Source: Notospermus geniculatus (lineage: Eukaryota; Nemertea; Pilidiophora; Heteronemertea; Lineidae). From it: a stretch of DNA of 64,000 nucleotides. Each line of letters starts with the position of its first letter. Position 1 is the stretch's first letter. Below, one piece after another: positions 50,380 through 63,600 of this stretch. The notes beneath the pieces are model-generated. The model did no database searches. It saw nothing but the letters and a program-made list of their open reading frames with translations, and was not told the origin of the DNA. Made by a program: the position numbers and the translations under genes. Where the stretch lies: assembly GCA_002633025.1 (NCBI GenBank), contig NMRB01000002.1, positions 139,081 to 203,080 of the forward strand, read 5' to 3'.

Positions 50380-51544
50380 GTACAAAAGTGATGAAGTTTT
50401 ATTGTACAACTACTACAATCATCTTTGGGGGTTTTCTAATTTGCACAGACACTACATACGTCTTTCCCTTCTTGCTTATCCCCCTGATCAGGAGTACCGG
50501 TACTAGTGTTTGGTAAGCAGTTTTGTTTTGTGGTCTCTTTTGGAAAATATCAAATGGCAATCAAACCTTGTCTTGTCCCATGCACTTCATCCTCTTGTTG
50601 ACAGATAGAATAATGTAGCTACGGCAGTTACTTCACACATATACAATACCAGTACATACATGCAATAGATCTTTTGAAAAAATGTGTGCAAGTTCGCTTG
50701 GCAAGATTAAGAAAGAAATGTCACTAGAGGATGAAATGTAATGCGAGATGGAACACAATGGTTTCATTCTTATGCGGATTTGATTTGATTTTCATCTTTG
50801 TCACTTTGAAACCCCAGACACACATACATGTGTGACAGGATATATCTAAGCCATGTATCTCCAATTTCCAAAGTGTGCATTTTTCTTCAGTTGAGAATAA
50901 CACCCCAGAGATGGCCATTACCCATGATTGGTTTAAGCTTTTCCATACCAAAAGGTGGTAGGCTAACAGGACTTCTATATTAAAGCCCAACTCATGAGTG
51001 GCACTTGGTAGGCCTACTTTATGTCGTGGCCACTGACCTTGACCTTGTGCAGATATATGATGTATCTTAGAAAAAAGGGCTATTAATAATCATAGATGAA
51101 AAGATACCAATGTACCACTAACAGCAGAAAGCGTGACGAAGTGTGTGGTCTGTCCAATAAATGAACAGCAATTAAAGCCACAAAGCATGCATAGTTTTCT
51201 AGAATATTGCATACATTACAAACAAATCAAGCTCTTTGTAAGAGTCAATACAGCATTCACTCCCTAAGAAATTCGACATCGCCTTGGGCGAGAATTACAC
51301 ATGCAATGGATGATAGCAAAAAGAACAAAATCGACCAGCTGAAGGATCCTGCATTTTGTCTTCATCTTGACGAAGAATTCAAACCTTCCAAGGAGATTGC
51401 CCAGCTTGATGACTGATGCCTCATGACGACCAGCACTCATGATTTCTCCTGTTCTTTCCGTCTTCGTCTCTCACTCTTGTAATCTTCTACGGACACGGGA
51501 GATGCAAAGGGCCAGAGGATAGATCATGATGAGCTGCACACTAT
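50380..51544 (-). other. SMG5: Probable SMG5 3' untranslated region
   Basis: No further coding exon follows the SMG5 stop. Reading on along the minus strand, the first clear AATAAA signal is at 50398-50403 (TTTATT on the plus strand). Cleavage would then fall near 50370-50390 and give a 3' UTR of roughly 1.15 kb. Short open frames inside it (for example 51207-51416, plus strand) show no family resemblance. The end is inferred from the signal only. Confidence 0.45.
50398..50403 (-). promoter_or_regulatory. Candidate polyadenylation signal for SMG5
   Basis: A canonical AATAAA on the minus strand, about 1.14 kb after the SMG5 stop codon. It is the first perfect hexamer I found downstream of the stop. 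Confidence 0.45.
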
Positions 51545-51615
51545 TCAACCCTTCTCCTTTTCCAAAGTGTCTCTCCACTTCATGTAGAAATCTTTCACCA
51601 TTTCGATACTTATGC
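51545..51615 (-). CDS. SMG5: SMG5 terminal coding exon
   Basis: The last coding exon is 71 bp, after acceptor TTTATCATTTTCAG. It encodes ISIEMVKDFYMKWRDTLEKE, then KG and the TGA stop at 51545-51547. The DFYMKWRD block matches the DFYKQWKE ending of vertebrate SMG5. The tail is about seven residues longer. Confidence 0.94.
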
Positions 51616-54600
51616 CTGAAAATGATAAAAAATTCACAGTATTGTTGGGAATTTACAACCTGATGGCACTCAAAGGTAAAATGAACCCTTTTTTTACTTA
51701 CCTTCTTGTTTGGCTGCTGACACAGCACCTACCATTCTTGGGGTCAGACTTGGATAATCCATTGGACGATTGGTAAGGTAACTGACCATGTCTTTAGGAC
51801 TGCAGTCCGACTGTTGGTGAGCGAAGTATTTACAACAGCTCACAGCCTGTAGGAAATACCTGAATAGAAGGACAATCATGACAATGGTTAACTCTACATC
51901 ATCACATCAGGTGCTGATGACCAGTCCTGTTTTGACCAGTTCAGAATGCCGACTGTCTGTCATGATTGTGATCATCGATCAAACAACAAAGTGAACCAGG
52001 AATTTATATTCAAGTCCACCCACCACACACTTACCACGTCTCTCTGTCTTTTCTCTTTAGATTTTTCTGAGGTGATGCAGAGGATTTCTCATTACTTTTC
52101 TGAGCTCGTACATACCTGAAAACAGAAAATGTATTAATTGCCAAGGAAATTGTCTAGACATTATTTTGTTTGAATGAATTTGGAATGTTTATTAGAAATG
52201 TGAGCACATACCTATTGCCTTTTTTGAATTCAGCTTCAAGCCACCTAATAGCTTCCCGTGCATTACAACTCTCCTTCTTCAGCAAGTCAAGGTTATCAAT
52301 CACTGGAAAAGAGAGAAATTGAGCATTGTTATGATTATATTAAAGGAAGTTGGTATAATCTATTCAATCTGTGTTGAACCAGATCACGAAAGACTGGAGC
52401 CAGAAGACTGAAATAAGTAAAACAGCATTGATTGGATGTCTCTCCAGATGAACTCATCCTGAGGTAATGAGTGTTTTTTTGGTGTCTTGTCCCTGGCATC
52501 ACCACATTCAGCAGGGAGAGAGCATGCTTTGAACCACTGATTATCTCATGATGAGATGAACCAGACAGAAGGGAACTTACCTGCTAATGGTATGATGATG
52601 ATGAACCTTGCACTACTAGCCATGTGCTTGATGCAGTCAAGACCATCTGTGAGGGCTGATGCATCAGGGATAAGATAGGGTGGCAAATTTGGATGACTTT
52701 CAAGTTTCAGTGATCCTTCCAGTTGACTTACTTCTGCCTGGAAATGAAGATATAGAACACTATTACACAAACATGTCATGTGTCCTCTGCTCTGATCATC
52801 CACCACTGAAGACACACAAGTGCATGAGGCAGGGTGGAAGTGTGCAATACTGAGTGTGATGTCATGACCAGGACACCATGGGAAGTTAACAAAGGCTTGG
52901 AATATACAATACAAGATGTCTTTCACAATGTCATCCTTCGTTCTGAGGCAAATATGCAATGTTGAATGATGTCATTGTAACCAGTGATTCCATGAGCAGC
53001 TCTTTGAAGACAGCTTGTTTTTTTCCTTGAATAAAGACATGCTGTAATGCTGAGCAGCATTTCTTCTCAATCAAACTTGTGACTTGTTTTCTTCTTCAAG
53101 GGTGCCGGTACTATCGATGAGGACGCTACATATTATATCATAACAACAATTAGGTTAGAAATAACTGAGAATGAAAGTAAAAAGGTCATGTGCAAAGATA
53201 CTTCATTGCCGTTACTAAAAAAAAACCGCCAAGTACCCTCACACTAAAGTGCTGAAGTAAGTTTTTTCCTGGTATGATGCTAACAGCTCTTAAAATTTGG
53301 ATCAATATGAAAATTAGACCAAGTGAGGCATGTGATGAGGTCATGAGTATGCAACAAGGAGATTCAAATAAACTTCACCACTGTACTTGTCTTGTTTTTG
53401 AAAAAGCCATTAGCCAAACATATACAATGACTCACAAGGTGCATTCAGTACGATATTTTTCAATAATTTTCTCCCTCTAAAACATGTACATGTATAGCCA
53501 TTATAAACAGACTTCTTCATCATGTGTTCCCTCATGGTCTTTTTCCGCAGACGACTTACTTTTTCAAAAATTTATTTCATAACCTCGTTTTTCAAAGACC
53601 TCACAGCCCTTGAAATGTAAGCAGTATAACATGCGATTCAAACTTGGCATTCGTGCCAAGGATTCAATGAGATGAACATCTCATAGTATTGTGCCTTGAA
53701 ACCCTTCTCTAAGGGCCCCTCACCTGAAGTCTCAGATGTGCCATGTCTCGCATCAGCTGGTTTCTTCTTGCTTCAATGTCAGCCTGAAATGACAAAGAGA
53801 TGAACACCACTGATTAGCTGGGATCGCCATCATATTACCTCACTTTGCTTTGAGCCAATCAGCCACATATACATGGTACTAGTATTTTGGAATCCAAGTA
53901 GGTTCTAACCCGATGCTGGTCCATTTTTGCCTGTCAGGAAGGTTGTACTTCATAATACAACCAATACCCATAGTCCATCAGCATTTTTGACGAACTTCAG
54001 GTGACACCAAATACAAGTGTTTATGAAATGACAATTCATAAATGAAACTCCATGGTCCATTAAGCAGTTGGAAAGTAGTATGATATCAAAGGAAATCAGA
54101 TGAAAGGGAACATTTTGATCACAGCCTGTATGCAAGAAAAGACCTTCCCACCATATGGATAAAAGCACTATACAGGGACATTTTCATCCTTCAGTGATTC
54201 TGAAAGGAATATTAACAGGGTTAACATGTTTTGACAAAACTATTCAAAATTTCTCCAACTGCAATAAACATCAAATGCCTTCTGGTTGGTTGAATTCCTC
54301 ACACGTTTCTGGTAAATTTGCCCCTTTTCCCTTCAGACAAATAGCCAAAAGAAAGACTTAAAATACTGAACCATTTCTCAAAGAGAGTCCTGGTAGCAAA
54401 CGTGATTGAATGTAAAGGAATATATCTTGACAAGAAAGAGTTCCATGAGACCACAACTTTTACTTCCATAGATTCATTGAAAACTAAACAGAATGCCTTC
54501 TACAGTCAACCCAAAGATCCTGCTCTCATATCACAATCAACACCACAACAAAGGACTACTCTGGGTCTCCAACACGTGAAATGCATAGATTTTTCTAAAA

Positions 54601-57600
54601 ATATACTGATTCTAATGAAGAGACTTCTGTCTAGTCTGCCCTAGGCCCTTTCTCATCTCTATCTCTGGAGACAGGATATTTCTAATGAGAAGCAGTACCG
54701 GTACTAGTATCGGCAGTTCTGCAAAGAGCACGTTGTATGTCCTGTTCCTGAGGAGACGCCATGTGGCCTAGTCTATTTTGTCCACCTTCGATTGGACCAA
54801 GCATTTCTACCCCAAGTTGAGGCTGGCCTCTCAGTAGACAATAGTCCCTCATAATATGGTTTCACAGACACATAAAATTGACAGCTGAGTAGGTTTTGAG
54901 TACCAAAACTGTGCATACCACTATCGAACCAGGCAGGGGTCCCCGTGAGGAGCCCAGGAGATGAGATGTCCCATATTCAACACCAACCAACCATGAACAC
55001 CATAAACATGATTAATTTTCCAGACTGATTACTAAATATTTTCTCTAACAGGCACAAAGCGATTTTACATGCTCAACAGACCAGAACCGATGGGTCCACT
55101 AGCAATCGCTACAGGAATGAACATGGACAATGGCACGCACTTGACCTGAACTAACCAGTTCATCTACAAGCTGCCTTCTCATAGGCTGCCCGGGAACTGA
55201 TACATCAAAATAAAAACCAATCAAAATTGATCACAAAGCGGAAGAAGCCTATTTGGCACTGGATGTGTGGTGTATAGGATTTTATGAATGTCAGCTTGTC
55301 ATTCAAACTTATGATTGATGTGACCCATGTATTTCACAGAGTTCTGGCCCCGTAGATTTTTAGCTCCAACCATTGCATGTACCATACTTGGCAGATAGAT
55401 CAGAACCAGTTCGCCAATCTGTCAAGTACCCTCGTTCGACAGATTTATTCAAGAGACCTAGGCCAACATGCACCTTATTTTGAATCCTCGATTGGCTGAT
55501 AATGAAAGATAATTGCACACATGACCAAGCAAACTATTGTCTTAATCAGGCACAATCCTGATTTGATACAAGCACCATGAGGGACATAAACAGAAAATCA
55601 ATCTGTACCATCACTCAGAACCAGATGGATGCCTTCCATGAATTGGGTCAAACTGGTAACTACAGCAGAAATCTCACTGAAACAATATTTTCTAAATGCC
55701 TCAAAGTTTACCTAAGCTAAAAGAAAACATTATGGAGAAGACACACCACACTCCTTGACTCTCCAACTACATTGAAAAGCAATCTTCAGACAAAACAGAC
55801 ATGTTCTCTAGTGCTGCCATCTATCCTAATTCCGTAGAACTGGGCAGCCCTCAAATAACAATGAAGATGAGCTTCAGCCAGAGGTTTGCAACAACAATAC
55901 TGATTACAAGCTGCAGTTGCAGCAATCGTTGCAGTTCTGTGGCCTGAACTGTAAAATCAAGTACATGCACGTATAATACAGGACATGCAGGACAGACTCC
56001 AGTAAAACCCATTGGTAAGGTGAAAAGTATCTTCTGGTTGCTCACAGGTAATAAGCTCATCACTTCGTACACCAGACCAGATAAGCTTTGGCAAACCTCG
56101 TGTTAGTATCATTTGCGCATCTGTTTTTGCTAGTCTTTAGTGTCTAAACATCGTCAGAATTTTTGGCCAAACTAATTGGTGGTGATGATGTTTATTTAGT
56201 ACAGGGTAACGCCATACAAATGAGAGAGGCACCAGGTCTGCAGGCGGTATAGGAACTCCAGCTATTCATCTTTTGTAAACAGTGACAGGGGCTGATCTGC
56301 TTGGCTCATCCTGACAACTCGCAACAAAGAAAGCTGTTCATTTCCTGCTCCTGGATCTGAATAAACACGCTATTTTATAACTTGCCTGAGATTTGTCAAC
56401 ATTACAAGTAGGCCCTACACTACTGCTACATGTATGTGCTAACTCTCTGTGATAATAGTTGGCTGATGTATCTTGAAAGAATTCAGCATGATGAGTTTAG
56501 GCAACAGAAGCTCATAGCACCTGCAGTCATAACACAAGGCTCCAGCCATCCTGAAGATTACTCCAAGCAATCAATGGGTAAAACTACTCTCCTCCGCATT
56601 CCTTGAGGGCAAGCAACCTGAGAGTTCAGTGCTCAACAAGCTGCAATTCCAAGATCCAACATCATGGCTGAAAATACATAGGATTAGGAAAGTGGAATCA
56701 CAGCCATGACAGCACATCCTCTTGGTAAACTGCACAAGAGAAGTGAAGGGATTGCACTGATGGCACCCCAGTAGAACATACTATTCTACCTTTATCAGCA
56801 CTATGTATGGGGGCGCAAATGATTGAAAGCCTATTGAGTGAACACAGAAGTTAATTTGAAACCATTCTATCACTTGGCTGCAACTTAATCTTACATCTTG
56901 ATCCAACTAACCAATTTTTTTACAACTATTCCCCAAGTGCAGCTAAAAAATCAATTATAAGATGTTTATTTCTAACTGGAAGCAAACCTATCCCAGCTAT
57001 GTTTACCTAAGGAGGATACATTATGCCAAGGTTGAAAATAGTTCACCTCCAACCTGGCTGCTGTTAAATTGGCTTTCTTTAAAATAAGTCAGAGGTGCAA
57101 AAAATACCAGATCTGTTTTCTATCCAAATACCCCCTGTCGAATGGTGAAAAGCTAACAATTCTCTTCATCAATTAAACTGACTGACATTCTCATCATTAG
57201 CCCAGGTACCAATCACACACCATCAGAAGGAGAGCCATGGAAGGCCATCATCTAATTCCAAAAGAAACAGGTCACAATAATTGCATGGAATGTTTTGAAT
57301 CGAAAATTAACTACAGTTGATAGGAAAAATATTCTATTTAAATTCTCTATGGCTCTGGTATGCCCGCTTTTGCAGGCTGGGCCATCATTATCAATAAACC
57401 ACAAGTGAAAATAATAATTCATCCGAAGNCACATATTCCAACCGGTAAGCCTAGGCCTGCACCTAATAGGGCCCTACACTCATTCATCACGTGTCAGGAG
57501 ACTTACATACTCCCACAGCGGCTGGAGTTATACCCTGCTTTTTTAACCAACAAATAAGAAGATGATTTATCAATCAGTCTTGGTGGCCTTTGCCGCCTGA

Positions 57601-60600
57601 GATATGGCAGGATAAGAGATGACATTATGCTTAATCAGAGGTCATCCTTCCTGACTCTTTGGGGCAATAAAAAGGACCTTGGCATATCATTGGTTGACTT
57701 GTACGGAAAGCAAATACAAATTTCTTGGAGAAATACATGTGTAGGGGTTGGTGATGGGCTCTTTTCAATAAAATGTCACACAACTAAAGAAAGAAGCAGC
57801 TGTTTCACTGAAAATACAGGCGGTTTCAAGACATCAATCAAATTGCAGGCAGGTGAAGTGTGGCACTTCCTGCCCCATAACCAAACAGGCATTGGTAGTT
57901 CCTGAACCACCAATCAGATGTGGAAGAATCCAGCGAGCTCAGGTGGGTCTGCAACCAGACATCAGCCAACAGCCATCACTGCACTCAGCCAACTCCAGCA
58001 CTCACCAGCATGCATAATGCCTCTCGATTCACTGGGTATTAATTAAAAGCAAATATGTAACTTGGGCTCAAGTGAATATTGTTGACAGAGTAAACACATC
58101 TGCCAGGCAAATATTTGCCCATTAAACAGTGTAACATGAAGGGAGTTGGAAATCTATAAAGTTTTGAGTCAACAACAGTATTGGACGGCCTCTACATCAA
58201 CAGATCCAGAACCGGGTCATTCGAACCAGCATCAACATTATAATCTACAAGGAACTACAAATACAGTCGAGACTTCCACAGAGAAATCAATGAACAAATA
58301 TATTAATGCCTCCTGTTGTTGATAGACAATATTTCTTGGTGACATTTATTCAAGATATACCACACTCCAGTAACTGAAGCCTGATATTGATATTCATCTA
58401 ATAGCTTGGGTGCTCTTGCCTGTCAGGGACACGGCAATGCTAATATTGACAATTGCAGGCTCTCCATCCCACATCTACTTCTTGAGTGATCCCAGACGAT
58501 GATGCCAAACATTGAACTGTTTGAAGTGTCACCAAGCATGGGACAGTCACCCATCCGGGGTCGTGACAGCTGGTTTTTTAGTTTTTTTGCAGGCAACTAA
58601 AATAGGAAATGTCTTGGGTGTCACAATGCTTGTATTTGATACTTGTGATGCAAAGGGCAAGAAATTTTTATAACCAAGTGTCACCAGGCATGACTGTTGT
58701 TTCAAGGAGAGGTAAGCAAGGTAGAACCATGAAAGATGAAGCACTTCCAGACAACAGTGAAAATTTCAGCCAAAGGATTGCCTTACTACTATACTAGACA
58801 ACTCATTCTTCTTTTACCAAGCTATTGTGTTCTTCCATGCGAATAATCATCTCATGTGTACATAATATGGCTCAACAAGGCATGGATCCAGAGGGGGCCA
58901 CTTATTTGTAACAAATCTTTGTGAAATTGACCAGGTTTTTCAATTTGGAAAACTCCTCACCATAAATTGTCAATAACAAGCAGCAGGCTCACTCCCTCTT
59001 CCAAAATAATGTCCTGTATCTGCTCATGTTTGAAGAATTTTTTATCACGGACACCACATCAAAGTGTGTAGTCTTCATATGTCATACTCAAATTGATGAA
59101 GCATGCGGTTGTGGTAGAGGCCTGTCACAAGACACCATTTAACCACCTCACAAACAACATGACAATGCACATTAACCAGGAAAAGACAAAGAGTTCATGT
59201 AGCAAGAGTTTCCTGTAACACATATTCTCACATTGTAATCAAATGCAAGCCATTTCCTCAAGCAATTATAGCGGAATAAGCAGAGAAGGAAAAGATAATT
59301 TAGAAACAATTGATGGGTCATGAACAGTGATGACCTTCCATAATAAGGTGCTCTGGATAGGAGATGATATTATCCAGTCATCATACTTATACCACACCGA
59401 AAAACTACAGCAGATAAGTTCCACATTTGTATTCAGAACATACGGTCATGAGCAGGGAAAGTCATCTATTTGTTGCAATAGATAGTTGTCAATGGCATAC
59501 CTTTCTGCATGTATGGCAACCAGTTGAAATAGTCAAATACTTAGAGCTACAGCCTCAAAGTGCTCAAGGAGCACATCATTACTCTCGTTTCTTAAGAAAC
59601 CTTTCTGGGGAATATTCAGCACGTCTCTTGATCCTTTCAGACCGGTTCAGAATACAAATCAAATGCACTGCCTTGAACACGAGTCTTGCACTCAACGACA
59701 ATGATGCCTCACTCTCCATGTCCAGACATCAGGCACAGTTGCTAACTGGCCGCTTTTTGAGATGTCTGATCTCCATAAGATACTTCATTCCTGTGAAACA
59801 CATCAGAACATTGGGAGGCTATCATATAACTCACCAATCACAATCCATTAGATGGGTCTTTTGGGCCAGATAAAAACATCCACATGAAATTAGACGACAG
59901 CAATTTGTGGACAACGAACTGAATTTAGCAATAAACACGATTACAGCAGTCTGATATGAAATCATTTACAGGCCCCATGATCAAGGGAATACCAAGATGA
60001 CATTATGGCTACCAAGTCTAACAAGTAAATAAGTGCTGAGAAAAAATAATAGAACTCAAATCAAATCATGGTTTTTCATGATCCAGTTTTCTGCCACAGG
60101 CAAATAGGCTGCAACGAGTCGCATTAAAATTGAAATATTTCCAGACTGCGTAAAAAGCAGTTTTGTCATTAGTCCTAGATACTGGTTAATCACTATCAGC
60201 GAGATGCCAAAAGCCTTTAGGACAGATGTGAAAAGTATGGGGCCGACCACATAGAAAGTCCGATAGTTCTTTTGGTGCCTATCGGCGGATTATTTATTGG
60301 GAAAATGCATTATAACTAACTGCCGATAGGCGCTGGTAGCACTGTCAGACTTTCTGTGCGGTCGGCCCTGGTCCAGTGAGTGGTGCGAGAGGAGGCAATG
60401 TGCTTGAGAAGCAGGGAGAACAACTTCGCTGACTGAGGGTACCTGATTCTTCATCTGATGAGTGATATTTTGGCTAGAAGTTCTCATTAGTTGTTAAGGT
60501 TTAGAAAAAAAAGAGTGGTGAATAACTTGATCAGAAGTACAGCCAAGAGGTATGGCTGTAATGTATGTTCTACCTGGCAAATAATGCAGTTATATACGAA

Positions 60601-63600
60601 TTCTCACACTGATAAGTGTTCAAAGTTACAAGCCAATTTAATGGGTTTCAAATAACAAGGTATCTTGTGGGGACGGAATAACCTCAGAAAGAATGGGGTA
60701 AATAGCTAAATAACTTGATCAGACTCCGAATAGAAACCATGAGCATTTGATAAGCTATCGAAACTCCCCTGGTAGTAAAGTAAGCAGGAATTTCTCCATG
60801 ATAGAGATTGCTTTCAAAGGTCTGACTAATGTAGAGATGATTTGTCCATTTAACACATGTGTGGATGAAGCTATGACAGGAATCCTTCCAACAGAAACTG
60901 GTGAATGATATTGGAGAATAATTCATGGATTACCAAAAGCCTATTAGAGAATGGTATTCATGGAGGTTTGTTTCATCTGAAATGTGCTTCTGTTTTCTGA
61001 TAGCAAACTCGCTCATACATTTTTGCTGATAGGTAATTTAGAGGGATGTGGAATGAATGAGAGGCAGGCAATATTCACAAGAGAAGATAGAGTAGGACTA
61101 TCAGAAAACATGCTTGTCCCCTCAACTTTGTTGGGTGGGGCATACTCATGTCCAGATCAGATACCCTACAAGCTGACCCACAAATTAACCCCATTCTAAA
61201 CAGGAAATATCATGATACTCAAGGCTTCAAGGCGGCCAGACTGTTTTGTACCTGCCACACTGATTTATAGACCAAGCATTTTGCTCCCCAGTTGGAAACA
61301 TGACAGCATGTAGATTGCACCTCTCAGATACCAGGACTCACAAAAACATGTGCCAGACCAACAACACATGGTGTTGCGGGCATGTTGGCTTGCCCCTATC
61401 TTATCACTTCCAGGCAGAGGAATCACCACCGGTACACCAACTTGTAACACGATTGGTTGGTTATCACTGTAATTGAGCAACCATAGAACCGACCAATTGC
61501 TGCACAGCATTTAGATGAGTGGAATGATTGACAGGGAGGCAGTCCTACGGAGGAAATCAAGCCTGTACTGCTATCCATCATCCTGGTGGAATTGTGCCAA
61601 CTGGAAGTTGCTGGGGAGGAAAGGCAATCATCAACATACTGTCAATCACCTGACTAAAAACGCCTAATCGGCACACTGACTAAACAACCTATAACCAAAG
61701 TAAATGCTGATTTAGTGACTGGTTCTGGACATGTCATACAACTTTGGATAAGACTACATGCCTGGACATACATTTCAAAGGGTCAGCGTGATGGGAGACA
61801 ATTGTGAGCCTTTCATAACCCTACATCAATGCCAAGGATTGCCAACTACATGTACTGCACATGCTGAAATAAGACTGTCTGTCCTTTCATACAGTCATGA
61901 CAGTTGCAACGGTCCAGGAAAACATTTGATAAACCTAGAATCCATAATCCTAAGAGGCACTAACAGAATGTCACAGATAAGGCTGGAATGGCAGGCCACT
62001 TGCCAGTACCTCAAACCACTCCATAACCACTTGACCGATGATGATAACTCTAACCTTGAGCCAAGAGATGTTTAAAGATGTTTGTGCTATCTTTTTACAT
62101 GTAGCAGGGAGTGAGATCCATTCAGATAAGCCGCACTTCTTTCTATGAAAGCATTGCCATCATGACATGTTAAGTTTTTTGAGTTTAAACCAGACTGTTG
62201 AACAATTCCTTAGCCTAAATTCAGTGCAACATCGGTCTGATATCACATCCAAAACCTTTAAGTCATGATGGAAAAACCATTCATCACACAACTTTTCATG
62301 ACTACGCAACGGAAACAAGGACAAAAGATGGCCCCATTGCCCAGGAAACCATCAAGTAGCCACTCAACACTTGAGATATTATAATATTTTGAACCAGACA
62401 TGTTGTATGAGGAATGGGGCTGCGGGAGACACCACCATCTGCTCACACATATTCTAACAGTACATTAATAATAACAGGAACCAGAGTAATATAAACAGTA
62501 AAATGAGAGACTAAATAGCTTATTAACTGTAGGTTTTTTGGTGCAATGTAAATGAGCCTAATAGCAATGGAAGTTTTGGCTGTTCGAGGTCAAATAACAA
62601 TGGGTCATAACCAAATACAACAGCAGAATTCAAATTAGCCAACAGTGCCCAATTTCCCAGTTATGACACTGGTTAATTTTACTTCAAATGCATACTGATA
62701 TACAATAGGGGTAATTCCCTTATCATTACTGCGGGTACCAGTTATAGACTATTTCTATAATAGCCAAATTACTTTCATTTGGTCTATGATTCTACTCAAA
62801 CTACCCGGTATTGCTGATTGGTCAGGAGAGTCAAGGATCAGACATGTATAAACACATATTTGCAGGCAGACAGTAATGGTTTAACATATCAATGAAGGGT
62901 TGAGATAACAATAGAACTGTCCACGCTGTGCCCTCATATACTCACCAGCCAGTTGCAACCCAATTCCTCAACAGCCAAATCCAAGAGCTGAAAGACGTCT
63001 CAACAACCTCATGATAGTGGGCAGCACTACACTGCCATCTATCCTTACCACTTGAAACTACATCTCACAAGCCCGTTTATTTGTGAGCATGACTCCTACC
63101 AGAAAGCATATCATCAAACCGTTCACTGTATCACAAACGAGGACAGCTACCAGCTGTTTGAAGACTGCAGTAACAGAGATAAAGCCAGCAAATAGACTTC
63201 GTATGGACTTCAGCATCCTCAAATTAACTTCAACTTACCAGTTTTTCTTGGGCAGATTCTTCATCATGATTTGAATCAACATTCAGTGGACCAAAGAACT
63301 TGCATTTCTGTTCATTATAAGTCAGTGGCACACTTGTGACTTGAGCAATCTTGCATCCAAATCGTCGGAGACAGCAGATCCTGACCAAGGTCTGCCAAAA
63401 GAAAATAGCTGAAGATTCACTAACAGCACTGGTGGAAAGTTTACTTGTCCACCTCCATCAACTACTGGTATATCTGAATGATTCTTAGCTTCCTAGGGCA
63501 CTCATCATTAATGGAAGCATTGTCACTCACTGTCAATTGGGTCATTAAAACGCCTTGTAATAATCCGAATTTCTTATTGATTCAGTGAACAACCTGATAT

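Noticed and set aside
57429-57429. Single N as another haplotype junction
   Set aside because: The flanks are not duplicated, so it appears to be only an ambiguous base.
59427-59873. 148-codon plus-strand frame inside the SMG5 intron as a nested gene
   Set aside because: No domain resemblance, and no promoter or polyadenylation context visible. Kept as intron.
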